Positions 1 through 11,069 of a DNA stretch of 64,000 bases are shown here, in pieces. The stretch spans positions 148,348,762 through 148,412,761 of the forward strand of contig NC_135718.1 of NCBI RefSeq assembly GCF_964656455.1, in the 5' to 3' direction. Below the pieces are notes generated by a model that did not search any database, was not told the DNA's origin, and worked only from the letters and a program-made list of their open reading frames with translations. Position 1 is the first letter of the stretch. Each line of letters opens with the position of its first letter. The DNA is from Halichoerus grypus (Eukaryota; Chordata; Mammalia; Carnivora; Phocidae). Both the position numbers and the translations under genes were made by a program.

Positions 1-349
1 GGGTGGGGGGAGGAAAGCCATAAAGCACAGGAAAAAGGGGAGGGGAGTCATCTTTGGATCTTTGATGCTCTATTAGTGACGTCATCTGTTTCCAGTGGGA
101 TTTGGAAATGCAGGTGTGCAAGAGTTGCCCACACTGTTCTAAACAAGATGGGAACTTAAATTTACTTACGTATCAGTCAAAAAAGAATGGCTGAATAGTG
201 CCTCTAATTAAAATATCAGTTATTACCTTTTTTAAGAGGGGTTTGTCTTACAGCACCAAGGAACTCTATCCTGTGATTTTACATAGAGAATCCTCTTTAA
301 TGATAAATGTACATTCAGCATTTTAGGCAATCCTTAAAAACTACATGAC
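1..349. other. Unassigned sequence
   Basis: The first 60 bases are purine-rich (G/A runs). The rest is mixed-composition sequence in which I recognise no repeat and no coding frame. A perfect cAMP-response palindrome lies at 77-84 and is listed separately. Confidence 0.4.
77..84. promoter_or_regulatory. Full CRE palindrome
   Basis: TGACGTCA is the perfect 8-bp site bound by CREB/ATF dimers. CpG-containing sites like this decay quickly when methylated and unused, so survival in AT-rich DNA is mildly suggestive of function. No transcription start or other promoter element is evident nearby, so its role is only inferred. Confidence 0.35.
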
Positions 350-485
350 ACATATATGATTATATCCATTTTAACATGGAAAATAGAGGTTCTAGAAGTT
401 TAAGTCCCTTGTTGCACAAATTCACTCAATTAGCAAAGGGAAGAGACTATTCAAACTCATTTTCATCAGAACAGCCATTCTCAAA
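350..485 (-). repeat. MIR fragment
   Basis: Reads as the complement of the MIR core. A 'ccattttaacatggaaaa' stretch is followed by 'gaagtttaagtcccttgttgcacaaattcac', matching in order the antisense MIR phrases for 'cattttacagatgagg' and 'aagttacttgcccaaggtcac'. Heavily diverged, with approximate edges. Confidence 0.5.
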
Positions 486-649
486 CCATAGACCAGCTGA
501 GTCAGAATATAAGTGTCTGGCAAGGCCCTTCAGATACTTCTCCATCTAATTTCACATTTTCTGAGGGTTTGGCTAGGCTTCAGTTTTCTTCAAATCCCCC
601 CAGAACACCAAAGTCATCTTGTAACAAGTGATAAACTTGAAAAGAGAAT

Positions 650-859
650 CTTTTCTCTTTTCTGGGTGGCTCAGTTGGTTAAGCATCTGCCTTCGGCTCA
701 GGTCATGATCCCAGGGTCCTGGGATCGAGTCCTGCATTGGGCTCTCTGCTCAGTGGGAAGCCTGTTTCTCCCTCTCCCTCTGCCTCTGCCTGCCACTCTG
801 CCTACTTGTGTGGTCTCTCATTCTCTCTGTCAAATACACAAATAAAATATTTTAAAAAA
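650..859 (+). mobile_element. Can-SINE (tRNA-Lys-derived)
   Basis: A non-autonomous retroposon copied by L1 machinery, with a head derived from tRNA-Lys. The head 'ctgggtggctcag' starts near 661, an internal box-B-like 'gggatcgag' follows, then a CT-rich middle and the tail 'aataaaatattttaaaa'. The TSD TTGAAAAGAGAAT is perfect at 637-649 and 860-872. The first few bases of the head are missing. The middle segment 'ctgcctacttgtg' differs from the 6303 copy, so this is another subfamily. Confidence 0.93.
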
Positions 860-872
860 TTGAAAAGAGAAT

Positions 873-1700
873 TTAGACTTCAATATTTCATTTTTTATAA
901 GAACCAAAACCAATTATTACACTGGAATTGATATTCTAGAAAAAAGCAGAGATAACTGTTAGCACCATAAAATATTCTAAGATTAGTTGTTGGTATATTT
1001 AAAAATAGATTTAGTGAAGTTAAAGTATGACTGATTTGCAAATCCAGGAATATATTTAACAAAATAAGGTACATGCATGTTTCTACCTTTTGTCTTTGGA
1101 AGAATGTGTGATTCCTGGTTCTGTGTTCCATATACAAAATGCAAATAAAGACACTAAGGGTACAGTTGATGAAACAAATTAAGAAGACCCGTGTAGCAGA
1201 AGTGATGGGTTCCACTCTCTTTGAAGGTGAAAATCTACACACTGCCTTTGGCTGAGAAATTGAAGCTCAGTTGTAAATAGCCCTGAAATCTAAAACAACG
1301 AAGAGAACACACAATGGAAAATATAAGTGTGTTCGATAAAAACCAGAAAACTTTGAACACTATTTAATCTCCAGATGAGCTAATTTTAAAGCCAATCTAG
1401 AAGCAGAATTTTGACCAGTATATGTCAAAAGTATAAACCCCTGTTTTTCTTGAGAGAAACCTAAGGCTAAATCGTGTTGATGATTCAGGTGCTGGAATTC
1501 ATAGCTTGAGTCATAGAAGAGAGAAAGTAAAGTCTTTGCTCGGTTCTAACCTTTGGAAGTGATATCTCAGGGGAAATATTCTGTTCCTCTTTGTTCGACT
1601 GCCGGAGTAGGTAAATAATGCTGGATGGACCACTAGTGACCTGGAGGTCTTTTCTGAGGTTCAAAGCCACCTTGATTTTTTTTTCCATATGCCAGCATGT
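873..1700. other. Unassigned AT-rich sequence
   Basis: I see no recognisable repeat. A 115-codon antisense frame (895-1242) has no domain, no known similarity and typical AT-rich chance composition, so I do not call it a gene. Confidence 0.4.
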
Positions 1701-1755
1701 ACAAACACCACACGCACACGTGCGCGCACGCACACACACACACACGCACGCACAC
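1701..1755. repeat. Interrupted (CA)n microsatellite
   Basis: A CA/CG alternating tract. The core around 1718-1730 contains CACGTG and CGCG, giving an unbroken purine-pyrimidine alternation flanked by pure CA repeats. Confidence 0.9.
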
Positions 1756-2344
1756 TGACATATTCACAAACAGCAGCAAATTTTCACACCACCTGACTAT
1801 TTTAGTATAGCTACTTGGGAAACTCCAATTTAATAGAGAATCAGGCCCGAGTCAATATAATCACTGAACATTTTCTCGAAGGCCAGAGTAGCAGCAGTGG
1901 GGAATTTTATGCTAATAGCCCCCATAATCCCATGCTAATTTATTTTATCAAATTAAAGCAAATGCTGCTCTTTGACCCCAGGGACCTTCCATTCTTTCTC
2001 TGGGTCCCCACAGTAAGCTTGAATCTGTTTAGTAGAGGAGTTTGCCAAGAATATAAATTAATAAAACAGGATTAAAAGGAGACACGGCTATAACCGATTC
2101 CTTAATCCCAGTGAATAATTAATGATAGTGATTCATGATTTTGCTGAATTCTTCTTATATTTGAATAACAAGCAGCTTCAAAATAAACTTCCAATAAACA
2201 CCAACCGAGACAAATTTCTGGCTAGTGAAGATTTCCTTGTAGGAATCCATGTCCTTGAGGCAGATTCTGGAGAGAATTCCTTGTTCTACATGCTTTTCAA
2301 TTCACATTTCAGGCTGGAAGATTAATTCCACTACCCGTGAAAAT
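1756..2344. other. Unassigned, possibly conserved sequence
   Basis: Balanced, low-repeat sequence with several TAATTT and ATGCTAAT octamer-like words (about 1910-1945). Two short frames (1815-2075, 2122-2325) look accidental. The texture resembles a conserved non-coding element, but this cannot be shown without an alignment. Confidence 0.25.
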
Positions 2345-3165
2345 CTTCCATGATTAGTTATCAAAAATATATTTTAATTTTTTTGTTTTGTTTCATTTTT
2401 TTTTATATCCTACACGTGAGTGAAATCGTATGGCATTTATCTTTCTCTGTCTGACTTATTGCACTAAACATAATACTCTCTAGGTTCAACCATGTTGTTG
2501 CAAATGGCAAGATTTCATTTTTCATGGCTGAATAATATATCACATCTTCCTTATCCATTCATCTATCAATGGACACCTAGGTTGATTCCATATCTTGGCT
2601 ATTGTAAACAATGCTACAAAGAATAAAAGGGTGCATATATCTTTTTAAATTAGTCTTTTTGTTTCCTTTGGACTAATAGCCAGGAATGGGATTGATGGAT
2701 TGTTTGGTAGTTCCACTTTTAATTTTTTGAAGAGACTTTATACTGTTTTCTATAGTGGCTGCACCAGTTTACGTCCCACTAACAGTACACAAGAATTCCC
2801 TATTCTCTATATTGTCGCCAACGCTTGTTATTTCTTGTCTTTTTAATAATAGCCATTCTGACAGGTGTAAGCTAATATCTCATTGTGATTGTGATTTTGA
2901 TTTGCATTTTGGTGATGATTAGTGATGTTGAGCATCTTTTCATGTTTCTGTTAGTTGGCTGTATGTCTTCTTTGGAGAAATGTCTTTTCAGCTTGTTGGC
3001 CCATTTTTTAATTGAATTTTTTTTCATATTCTGTTGTGCGAATTCTTTACATATTTTGGATAATAACCCCTTGTTGGTTATATCATTTGCAAATATCTTC
3101 TCCCATTCAATAGGTTGTTTTTACGTTTTGTGGATGGTTTCTTTCGCTGTGGCATCATCATAAGG
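2345..3165 (-). mobile_element. L1 fragment, ORF2 3' part, antisense
   Basis: The plus strand carries the familiar antisense L1 wording: 'tatggcatttatctttctctgtctgacttatt', the 'atggctgaataatat' phrase, 'tagccattctgacaggtgtaa' and 'gattttgatttgcattttggtgatgattagtgatgttgagcatcttttcatg'. These correspond to the end of ORF2. The 92-codon frame at 2885-3163 is the antisense translation. Truncated and full of stops. Confidence 0.93.
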
Positions 3166-3254
3166 TAGTATTCCCAATATTGGATTTAGGTTCTAGTCCT
3201 ACAAAAATAGTTAGTAATAATAACAGTAGTGTCCAGAAAGCTAAGGTACCAAGG

Positions 3255-3405
3255 CTGGCACTCCTTCACACATCCATTGAACACAGAAAAATGTATGTAA
3301 TGCCTACTTTTTTCAAGCACTATTCTAGGAGCTAGGGAAGCAATATGCACAAGAAATACAAAATCTGTCTCTTCATGGAGTTTATGTTCCAGTCTTGCTA
3401 AAATG
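3255..3405 (-). repeat. L2 3' end fragment
   Basis: Contains, in order, the antisense L2 3'-end phrases: 'tgcctacttttttcaagcactattctaggagctaggg' (compare 'gcctactatgtgccaggcactgttctaggcgctgggg') and 'tcttcatggagtttatgttccag'. An ancient mammalian LINE. Confidence 0.7.
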
Positions 3406-4300
3406 CATTTGTTTGTTTGTCCCGAGATCTTTCTTTAAGAAAATATAACATTTGACTTGTGCTCAAAATGGTTCAAATAAACTCAGGTAAGGTAGAATTT
3501 TTCCATGACAACTGTACCATTTCTGTCTATTATTGACTAAACTTATTTGTATAGAGCAACTGGTTGAGTTTTGGTTACTGAGTAGAGTATAATTATCATT
3601 GCTTCCATTGGTTCCCCCATGGCTCCCAGAGTATTGTCTTTCTGCATGGTCCATTTTTGCTTTGCTCTTCTCCTTGTGTATCTATTAGCTGGAAATAACA
3701 TCAGAGGGACAGAAAGAACTTCAACTGAGATTGAATAGTTGAACATGAGCACCCCTTCTTCCTTGCATTGTACACCAAACTATTCCCAGTGCCCTCAATC
3801 TTTCTCAACTACACTCTAGTTCTGCAAAGACAGGGCTGCATTTAAATGCTCTATACTACTGGGTCTCAGAAATCACTTGTACTGCCCTGTTTTGTATCTT
3901 AAAATGAAGTTTATTTGTAACAGACATGACTTTTAAAAATCAATACGATTCCCTAATTTCAATATAAATGAGAAATCAAAGGAAATCAATTGATAATAAG
4001 ACATAACATTTCAATGTAGAGATGCTTGGGAATGCTGTAGTAGAAGTCATAAATAAGTCACTAGATGCTTGCTTCTGTATGTAGATATACTGGGAATGTG
4101 ACGGCTATTGATGCAAACTGTAACATATGTGTTGTGTTGGGTACCTAATACCACAAGTAGTTCTTCCTGCAATTATGTGATTTTTCAAAATTATTACCAG
4201 ATTATGTAAAATTTCCAACAAAATGAAGCTGACTCTTTCTTCAATTGATATGGAAGTTACAATCTTGGAAAATTCAGTGTATACTAAAAACATATAAAAA
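3406..4300. other. Unassigned sequence
   Basis: No repeat that I can name. Two overlapping short antisense frames (3463-3654, 3543-3752) are uninformative. AT-rich after about 3900. Confidence 0.4.
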
Positions 4301-4310
4301 CATATAATAC

Positions 4311-4499
4311 TGGGGCACCTGGATGGCTTAGTCGGTTAAGTGTCCCACTCTTGATTTCAGCTCAAGTCATGATCTCAGGCTCCTGGGATCGAGCCCCATG
4401 TTGGGTTTCACACTCAGCAGGGTATCTGCTTGTCTCCCTCTCCTTCTGCCCCTCCCTGCTGCTCTCTCTCGCAAATAAATAAATAAATCTTTTAAAAAT
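4311..4499 (+). mobile_element. Can-SINE, older subfamily
   Basis: The head 'ggggcacctggatggcttagtcgg' is followed by 'actcttgatttcagctca', a diagnostic variant of an older Can-SINE subfamily. The tail is (AAAT)n and 'cttttaaaaa'. An imperfect TSD lies at 4301-4310 (catataatac) and 4500-4510 (atatacaatac). Confidence 0.92.
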
Positions 4500-4559
4500 A
4501 TATACAATACTTTACATGTAATGTGGATTTAGGTTTAAAATTCAGATCATTTAAAGCCG

Positions 4560-4752
4560 ATTTTTGAGTCACAGGGCCATCCTTCTTTGTTATTGTACTA
4601 GACTGTGCCACACATTGCCGGCCCCTGTCTGCTAAACATCCATCATTCTCTACAATCCTTTTGGCAACCAAGAAAACTACTGCACATTTTTAAAATAAGT
4701 TCTAGGAAGCAATATCACCCCCTGTAAATGGCCACTGCTGGAGATGTTTGCA
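4560..4752 (-). repeat. MER20 (hAT-Charlie) remnant
   Basis: Colinear matches to antisense MER20: 'tctttgtt', 'gctaaacatcc', 'caaccaagaaaa', 'gcaatatcaccccc' and terminal 'ccactgctgg'. Strongly diverged non-autonomous DNA transposon. MER20 copies have been co-opted as hormone-responsive enhancers in placental mammals, but nothing here shows that for this copy. Confidence 0.65.
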
Positions 4753-5004
4753 ACTAATTTATCTGGAAATTTGTAAAGAAAGAAATTTTTCTTTGAAAGA
4801 AATTGATCAAAGACTTTATTTTTGCAATGGAAAAATCAAATTTACTATTGGATATCAAATATGATATTATTTCCAGGGGATGGGATGAGCAGGGAAACTG
4901 GGTTTTGGGTCAGCTTAGTTTAGTTGCCATTTTATTCTGTTTTCTCAATATAATGTATCTGAATTCTAGATTGGGAATGTTGCTGTCTTGGAAACTTTCA
5001 GGGA
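4753..5004. other. Unassigned sequence
   Basis: AT-rich sequence without recognisable repeat. A 93-codon frame (4803-5084) runs on into the neighbouring L2 fragment and is not credible as a gene. Confidence 0.4.
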
Positions 5005-5150
5005 TGGAGCTATTCATTTATTCATTTGCCAAATATTATGATTCCCTGCTATGCATTCAATGCTGTAGAAAATTAAAGAATTAAAACAGTCACTTCCTGG
5101 TCTCATGGAGCTTCCTACTCAGTTGGGAGATTAAGCATACAAAAATGTGA
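5005..5150 (-). repeat. L2 3' end fragment
   Basis: 'tattcatttattcatttgccaaatattatgattccctgctatgcattcaatgctg' followed by 'ctggtctcatggagcttcctactc' mirrors the antisense L2 3' terminus, including its ATTC-type simple tail. Confidence 0.75.
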
Positions 5151-6075
5151 AAAGCTTTTGTCCTTACAAAACTTCCATAGATTTCAGTATGAATCCAAAC
5201 CTAATAGCAGTTGCTCATACGATTTGCCACATAATCAGGTAGGTGAACAAGAATTTTGTATCTAAACTTCTAACATTAGTCAGGTTTCCCCCTCTCTGGA
5301 AACAATATATAGAAGAGTTCAGAGCTGTGTCTAGGACTTGTGGGGCCCCAGACCAAACAAGTTTTGTGAGGCTCCCATCTATGTAAATAATTTGGTTTAA
5401 AAATGTATTAGACAATTTGCGCACCTGTGTGACATATAGTGACTTATTAATAAAGTTTTAGGGTGATGAATAGAAGAGGTACTTAAATATTTATTTATTG
5501 TCCAATCAGTGCATGAGAAGATTATTTGTATCATCCAAGCACATACTTTCCTCTTCATGTCTAGGAGTCATTTCTTTGCATTCTTTATTGTCAAATATGC
5601 CATTCCTATTTTCATATCCCCCACCATGAGGAAAAGGTGAGAGAAATGAGTCTTTGAAACATGTTTTTATTGAAACAATATAGGTCTTTTTGCCTGTGCA
5701 TTTCCCACAATACCATTTGTTTAGTACTAGTTACCTCATTATAAATGATGCTGCATCACTCATCATGCCACCTGTGAATAGTGTCTTTCATTGATAACTA
5801 CAAATGCAAATCTTATTTAGGACATGAAGGAAAATGTACACAATAATTTTTTAATTCACCTCTTGGAATTTTATAGTGTAAACAACAGATCTTACAACAA
5901 TGTCTTCTCTTGAACCCTTGGGCAGGCATCACTGCATTTAAGAATGCAAGAGAGGAGATCTCTTGCAAAGTTGGTTGCACCTCTGCTTTCCACACATCAT
6001 CACCATTGGAGAGGGTGGGTAAAGGGAGCAAGGAGAGTGGCATATTTTCTATTGGAATTTTTATCCTTTGTCTGG
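5151..6075. other. Unassigned sequence
   Basis: No named repeat seen. Short frames on both strands around 5813-6126 overlap one another and show no domain. Confidence 0.4.
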
Positions 6076-6775
6076 TGTGGTGGGCTGAATAATGGCACAC
6101 AAATAGATCAAGGTCTTAATCTTTAAACCTTGTGAATGTAAATTTTGCCTTATATGCAAAAGAAATTTTGCACATGGCATTAAATTATAGAACTTGAAAT
6201 GAGAATATTATCCTAGATTAGCCAAGTTGGCCCTGAATGCAATCATGTGTGTTCTTATAATAGAGAGGCAGAGGGAGATTTGACTCAGAAGAGGGAAAGG
6301 TGGGGGCGCCTGGGTGGCTCAGTCGTTAAGCGTCTGCCTTCGGCTCAGGTCATGATCCCAGGGTCCTGGGATCGAGCCCCGCATCGGGCTCCCTGCTCAG
6401 CGGGAAGCCTGCTTCTCCCTCTCCCGCTCCCCCTGCTTGTGTTCCCTCTCTATGTCTCTCTCTGTCAAATAAATAAAATCTTTAAAAAAAAAATAAAAAA
6501 AAAAAAAGAAGAGGGAAAGGTGATGTGAACATGGAGGTAGAGATTGGATGATGCAGCTGTAAGCCAAGGAATGCTGGCAGCCACAGTAGTTGGAAAAATC
6601 AAGGAATAGATTCTCCCCTAGAGCTTCTGTAACTAGCATGACCCTACTTACACCTTGATTTCAGCCCAGGAATCTGATTTTGGACTTCTGGCCCCCCAAA
6701 ACCATGAGAGAATAAATTTATGTTGTTGTATACCATCAAGTGTGTGGTATTGTTACTGAAGCCTTAGCCAATACA
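6076..6775 (+). mobile_element. MLT1-like LTR (ERVL-MaLR), split by a SINE
   Basis: The left part begins 'gtggtgggctgaataatgg' and includes 'gtgttcttataatagagaggcagagggag'. The right part has 'gatgatgcagctgtaagccaaggaatgctgg', 'tctcccctagagcttctg', 'caccttgatttcag' and the polyadenylation region 'agagaataaatttatgttgttg', ending 'gccttagccaatacac'. This order is typical of MaLR solo LTRs. The Can-SINE at 6303-6506 interrupts it. No internal region is recognisable next to it, so it is probably a solo LTR. Confidence 0.8.
6303..6506 (+). mobile_element. Can-SINE, young copy
   Basis: Almost consensus-like: full head, box-B-like 'gggatcgagcc', 'ctgctcagcgggaagcctgcttctccctctccc', AATAAA-type tail and long poly(A). 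The TSD AGAAGAGGGAAAGGTG is a perfect 16 bp at 6287-6302 and 6507-6522, which fixes both edges. Intact CpG positions and a pure A tail suggest a recent insertion into the older LTR. Translations across it (6247-6528) are not genes. Confidence 0.97.
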
Positions 6776-7854
6776 CCTAGCCTGGCTTAAGACTGACCCA
6801 GGAAAGCAGGATGTTACCGCATTGGTTTGAGTTAAGATAGATTATTTATTGAAGGAAACAACTGGCATTATGGAGCAACTATCGAAATCCCTCAGAGAAT
6901 ACAGGCTCAACCACCTACACAGTATTGCCCAACACAAAGCAAAGATACTGCAGGGTTAGTATCAGTGGTAGGAGGTGCAGAGGGTAAAAAATTTCTGCCA
7001 TCCTTCTCAGCTTCCTCTGGTCCTGGAGACCAGAGGCATTACTACTGCCAGAATACAAAATGTCCAGAACTGATGCAAAGATCTCCATATGCAGGTAAAG
7101 CCCAATGGTCAAAGATGAACAATTGGTAGCTCAGATCTCTGAACTCATGTTCCCATGTGAGTGAATGCAGCTCCAAATTGGTGTGTTAACACCATTCTTT
7201 CAGCCAGATCTTGCACAATACTCTGAAAGAAGTACCTCATCTGCCAGAAAGTGTAACCTACTTGGTAGACTATCCTCCTCGAATCAGCTACTAGGCATGG
7301 CACCCAAATACAACACATGGATATGAATCCTAGAGCTCCTTGGGACACCTGGTCAACTCCACATGTCAGATACAAGGTCAGAGGGTGCCCCAAGTGAAAC
7401 AAGATGAGACCAGGGCCCAGTTGGGTTCCAGTTTGGCTTTAAGGTACCTTGTGAGGATACAGTTATAGCTCTAGCTTGTCCCAGGCACTAGAAGAGGACT
7501 TAGAAATTTTCAAGGAATGTACTCCAAAGGTCCAGAGGTTGGGCCCCTGAGGCACAGGGCTTGGGTCAAAGGCTCTGCTTGTCTGGATCTAATGGAAGTA
7601 CCGGGAAAATTCACTAACATATTAAAATAGTCAAGTATATTGCTATGGGGGAGGATATATTTTAAATTTCTGGTGAAATTTTCAGTGTTTGGTTGAAAGT
7701 TGACAACGAATGTGACTATAGCATGATTCCTCCAAAACAGCCTAATTCAATGCGGATCTTCAGTGTATGGATCAGCATTAATTACTTAGGGTTTCATCAT
7801 TTCTGAATAGACAGAATTTAGAGCTACTTGAAGGTTTTTATATATTGCAACAAT
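6776..7854. other. Unassigned sequence
   Basis: About 1 kb of balanced composition. An 85-codon antisense frame at 7145-7402 and a 65-codon one at 6915-7112 are open. Their position next to a MaLR LTR makes a decayed retroviral interior possible, but I could not match it to one. Confidence 0.3.
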
Positions 7855-8035
7855 AAATTAACATCAATTCCTAATTATTTAATCAAGTGTTTGTTGAGAG
7901 TATATCATATTTATAACACTATGATAAACTCTTTGATTAGAACAAGGAAAATATTAAACCCAAATCTTGCTCTCAAGAAACTTATAATCTTTGTAGAAAA
8001 AGCAAGACGGGGAAAGACTGATAAAATAAGTAGAA
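7855..8035 (-). repeat. L2 3' end fragment
   Basis: 'gtgtttgttgagagtatatcatatttataacactatgataaactctttg' then 'aaatcttgctctcaagaaacttataatctttgtag' follows the antisense L2 3'-end order (place of 'ttattgagcgcctactatgtgcc' and 'tccctgccctcatggagcttacattctag'). Diverged. Confidence 0.6.
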
Positions 8036-8080
8036 GTCCAGGCTTGACTACAAGAAAAGGTTATTTCATACAATTAATTC

Positions 8081-8083
<3 letters not shown>

Positions 8084-8118
<35 letters not shown>
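8084..8118. repeat. (TG)n microsatellite
   Basis: An uninterrupted TG repeat of about 17 copies. Purity predicts length polymorphism. A 98-codon frame ending in a Cys-Val run is an artefact of this repeat. Confidence 0.97.
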
Positions 8119-8123
<5 letters not shown>

Positions 8124-8946
8124 ATTTAATTTTTCAAGTCAGTCAGTTAAAAGGTGAAATTGCAAAGGAATCTCTGCAACATTTCTTGTCTATTAGCTCA
8201 CATTTGCTTTGAAATTAGCTGGAAACTTGGGCTAGCTTTGGAAATGAAATACAATATATATTTAATCAACAATTCTGTAAATTATCCTAAAAAATGCAGC
8301 ACTTAAACCCACTTAACAATCATGCCAGGGGAAGCTGATGAGCGATTTTAGCATGTGAAAACTTGCTGTTGCCAACTCTCCCTCAGTTCCAGAAAAGTAC
8401 TGTCTATCTTAAAACTGCCAAACACAGGAAGTAACCACTCAGTAGAATTTTTTATTTTATACACTCAAAAAGAAATGGGCTCTGAGTATCTTCCTTTACC
8501 TGGGAGATAAGATACTGATCATTTTGCTGACTCTCTCAGTTGGAAGGGAGCCAGGGTAATAATGGCTATCTGAGGATCTTCAAAGATTTAATCCTGGAGA
8601 TGAGTTCTTCGCAGGGCTCAATTCCTTTTGCTTTGCCAACTTGTCTACTTTCTGAAATGGCCGTTAGTGTAAAGGTACCTGACAGAGGTGTACACTCCCT
8701 GAAAGCCAAGTTACTGAAATACATTTCCGTTGAGCTCAGCTGAACTTGTTGGGAGAGGCTAGGTGCTGCTCATGATTATGAACTGTGCAGTCCCTGCCAC
8801 CCAGTCCAGACCTTATATTGACTCAGCCCTGGCATGCACACAGCCAAGATATACACACTGTGGAGCACACGTGGGAGGGCAGGAGGTACAGAGTGGGGGA
8901 GGAAGAGCAGGTCTGGGAGCAGAGCCCCAGTTGAGGTCATAATTTG
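8119..8946. other. Unassigned sequence
   Basis: No recognisable repeat or gene. Contains 'agctcagctga'-type words near 8735. Overlapping 60- and 61-codon frames at 8776-9019 on opposite strands are chance frames. Confidence 0.4.
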
Positions 8947-9170
8947 TTCAACACACATTCATGTGCTCATCACTCATTCACTGAAGTGTTTGAGTGCTTA
9001 CTTCAGTTCTCCCTGCTGAGAAACAGCAAGGAGCAACACAAAGCTGCTCCCCCAATGAAGCAACACAGAAGATAAGCAAATAAAACAAAACAAAAACACA
9101 TGTAAGGTAATGTCAAGTAGTGATAAGTGCTATGAGGGGCAATGTAGAAAAGTAATAAGTTGGGGTAAGA
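8947..9170 (-). repeat. L2 fragment, 3' end (first part)
   Basis: The antisense L2 3' end is visible in 'cactcattcactgaagtgtttgagtgcttacttcagttc', 'gataagcaaataaaacaaaacaaaaacacatgtaaggtaatgtcaagtagtgataagtgctatgaggg'. The element appears to resume at 9590. Confidence 0.65.
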
Positions 9171-9589
9171 CAAAGTTGCTATAACAGAGAAATCTAATAC
9201 AAACCCATCGGTTTAAAGAAGGGAGACGTTTGCTTCTCTTTCACTTATAGTTTAAGATGAGTGTTCTAGGTTGGTCAACTATACTCCATGTGGGTCTGAT
9301 GCTTCGTATTCCCTAGGGCCATGTTGTTAGCTGCATGATTGTGCCTTCATGGCTTTTCAGCCTCAGACAGCAGACAGAGGAAAGAGCAAAACGAAGGCAG
9401 GCCCAGGGCCTTGGGAGCTGGCCTGAAGGTAAGGGGTACTACCACGTGCATTTACATTTTGGGGGAAGAACTTAACGAAAGGCCACTAACGACAGGGAGA
9501 AGGGAGGTTATACAGTGTAGCTGGGCAACTCTAATTCTATAGGAAAAGTAAAGGATACATTTTTGCGGATACCAGCCTCCACCATGGAG
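9171..9589. other. Unassigned insertion within L2
   Basis: This block separates two colinear antisense L2 pieces, so it is probably a transposable element. It has LTR-like wording ('gctataacagagaaatctaatacaaaccc' and 'gtttgcttctctttcacttatag'), but I cannot name it with confidence. No TSD was identified. Confidence 0.3.
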
Positions 9590-9960
9590 AATAAAAGATA
9601 GAGGCATGGGGACTGATTGTCAGATAGGATGATTAGGGGAATTAGTTTCCAGGGAATGGCTTTTCGAGTGAGGTCCAAATGAATTGAAGGAGTGAGCCAT
9701 GTGAATATCTGAGGGAAGAGTTTTCTAGACAAAGTGCAAGCACTTGGAGACAGGGGAAAGCTCAAGAAGCTTGGCTTTTTAGAGGAAGGAGGTTCATGTT
9801 GTTTTCACAGTTAGTGGAGGAAAGGGTAGGTCCCTTGGGCCCAGATCATGGATGTCTTTTGGAAGTACTTCTCTGAGGATGTGGTATAATGGAAGAGTAC
9901 AAAGGATCTTGAAGTGGTGCTGGCTGAAAAGTGGAGCCAGGTGAGGGGTAAAGAGCAGCT
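9590..9960 (-). repeat. L2 fragment (second part)
   Basis: Phrases 'agtgagccatgtgaatatctgagggaagag', 'caagtgcaagcacttggagacaggggaaagctc' and 'gggcccagatcatggatgtcttttgg' match the antisense L2 segment just inside the 3' end ('agagcattccaggcagaggg', 'aagtgcaaaggccctgagg', 'ccagatcatgtagggcc'). Confidence 0.7.
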
Positions 9961-11069
9961 GTGGAAACGTTAGAACACCTTTCTCTAAAACGCATTGGCC
10001 CTGTGGGCACCAGATGGGGAGGAGAGATTCATTTTAAGATCCCACTTTCCAACTGTGGCTGTCATGTGCTTTCCAAGAAAAGAGATTTTACTTCTTCAGG
10101 TTTATGTTGTTCATTACCAAGAACAAGTATTGAAATGTTCTTTTAACTGCCACCATCGTTCAAGAAAAAGATTATGGAAAGTACTTTAGTCCACAGTATT
10201 TACAGCAATTCCTTACACTACTTTCCATTTTATTTATACTAATGAAAAAGCACTTAAATTCATTTGTATAGGCTGCTCTTTCTGAGCGATTGAGAATAAC
10301 GAATATGTGCTATAAATATATGAAAATGACTTATTTCATTATTCTTCTAATAGTTGTTCCTGATAACAGGAATTTAAAATGCAGAGTGAAGTTTCACTTT
10401 AATGTACTACAGAAGTCACAATTTATATAGTTTTTCCTACTAATGAATGCCTTTACTCATTATTATCTAAGCAGCTTACAAATAGTGAAAAATTAAAATT
10501 TTAATGTTTCTCCTCAATGTTGGACATAACATTAAGATAGAGGGCTCTTCCTATGTCTTTCTTTAACAAGTACACAAAAATCAGACCTTCAAGGAATAAA
10601 TTCTCCTGCTCCTTTGTCCTTCCATTGCATCTATCTTGGCAAAAACCTCATCCTAAGTGAACTTGATGATCTCCTTTGAGTCTGTATCTAGGATGCCAAG
10701 TGCTACTGGGAAACAGAAAATACATATATGACCTGTATATTGGAGACACTTGCGGACCTTGCAATGCCGAGCAAGTCTGTCCCTAATCAATTTTCTTGTA
10801 TGGTCTAAACCTGCACGGTGGTCTCTAACCTTCTTCAGGCTCTTCAAATGTTGCAGCCTTACATATGTTCCCTCACTATCAACAAAGACCTTCCCTCCTT
10901 ACCAGTGTACAGGAACAGTATTTCTTGACACCAGATTTACTCATCTACATACATCCTCCCACTCTTCTATTCTCTTGTCCACCTGCTAGGGTGGGAAGAG
11001 GTGCCTCTTTTTGTCCAAGACGATTCCTTAGCCTAATCCTGGGTGCGCATCCTCCCTAGCAACTCTAGG
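9961..11069. other. Unassigned AT-rich sequence
   Basis: No clear repeat up to about 10550. From about 10800 the pyrimidine-rich plus strand resembles diverged L2 ORF2 but is too degenerate to call. Short frames on both strands (9961-11059) carry no domain. Confidence 0.35.

Noticed and set aside
513..845. 110-codon frame
   Set aside because: Its second half is the Can-SINE at 650-859.
2885..3163. 92-codon hydrophobic frame resembling a membrane protein
   Set aside because: Antisense translation of L1 ORF2. Hydrophobicity comes from the T-rich strand.
6303..6506. tRNA-Lys gene candidates at SINE heads
   Set aside because: The tRNA-like heads of this and the other Can-SINE copies lack a foldable cloverleaf and are joined to SINE bodies with TSDs, so they are retroposons.
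7828..8124. 98-codon frame ending in a Cys/Val run
   Set aside because: It starts in an L2 fragment and ends by translating the (TG)n repeat.
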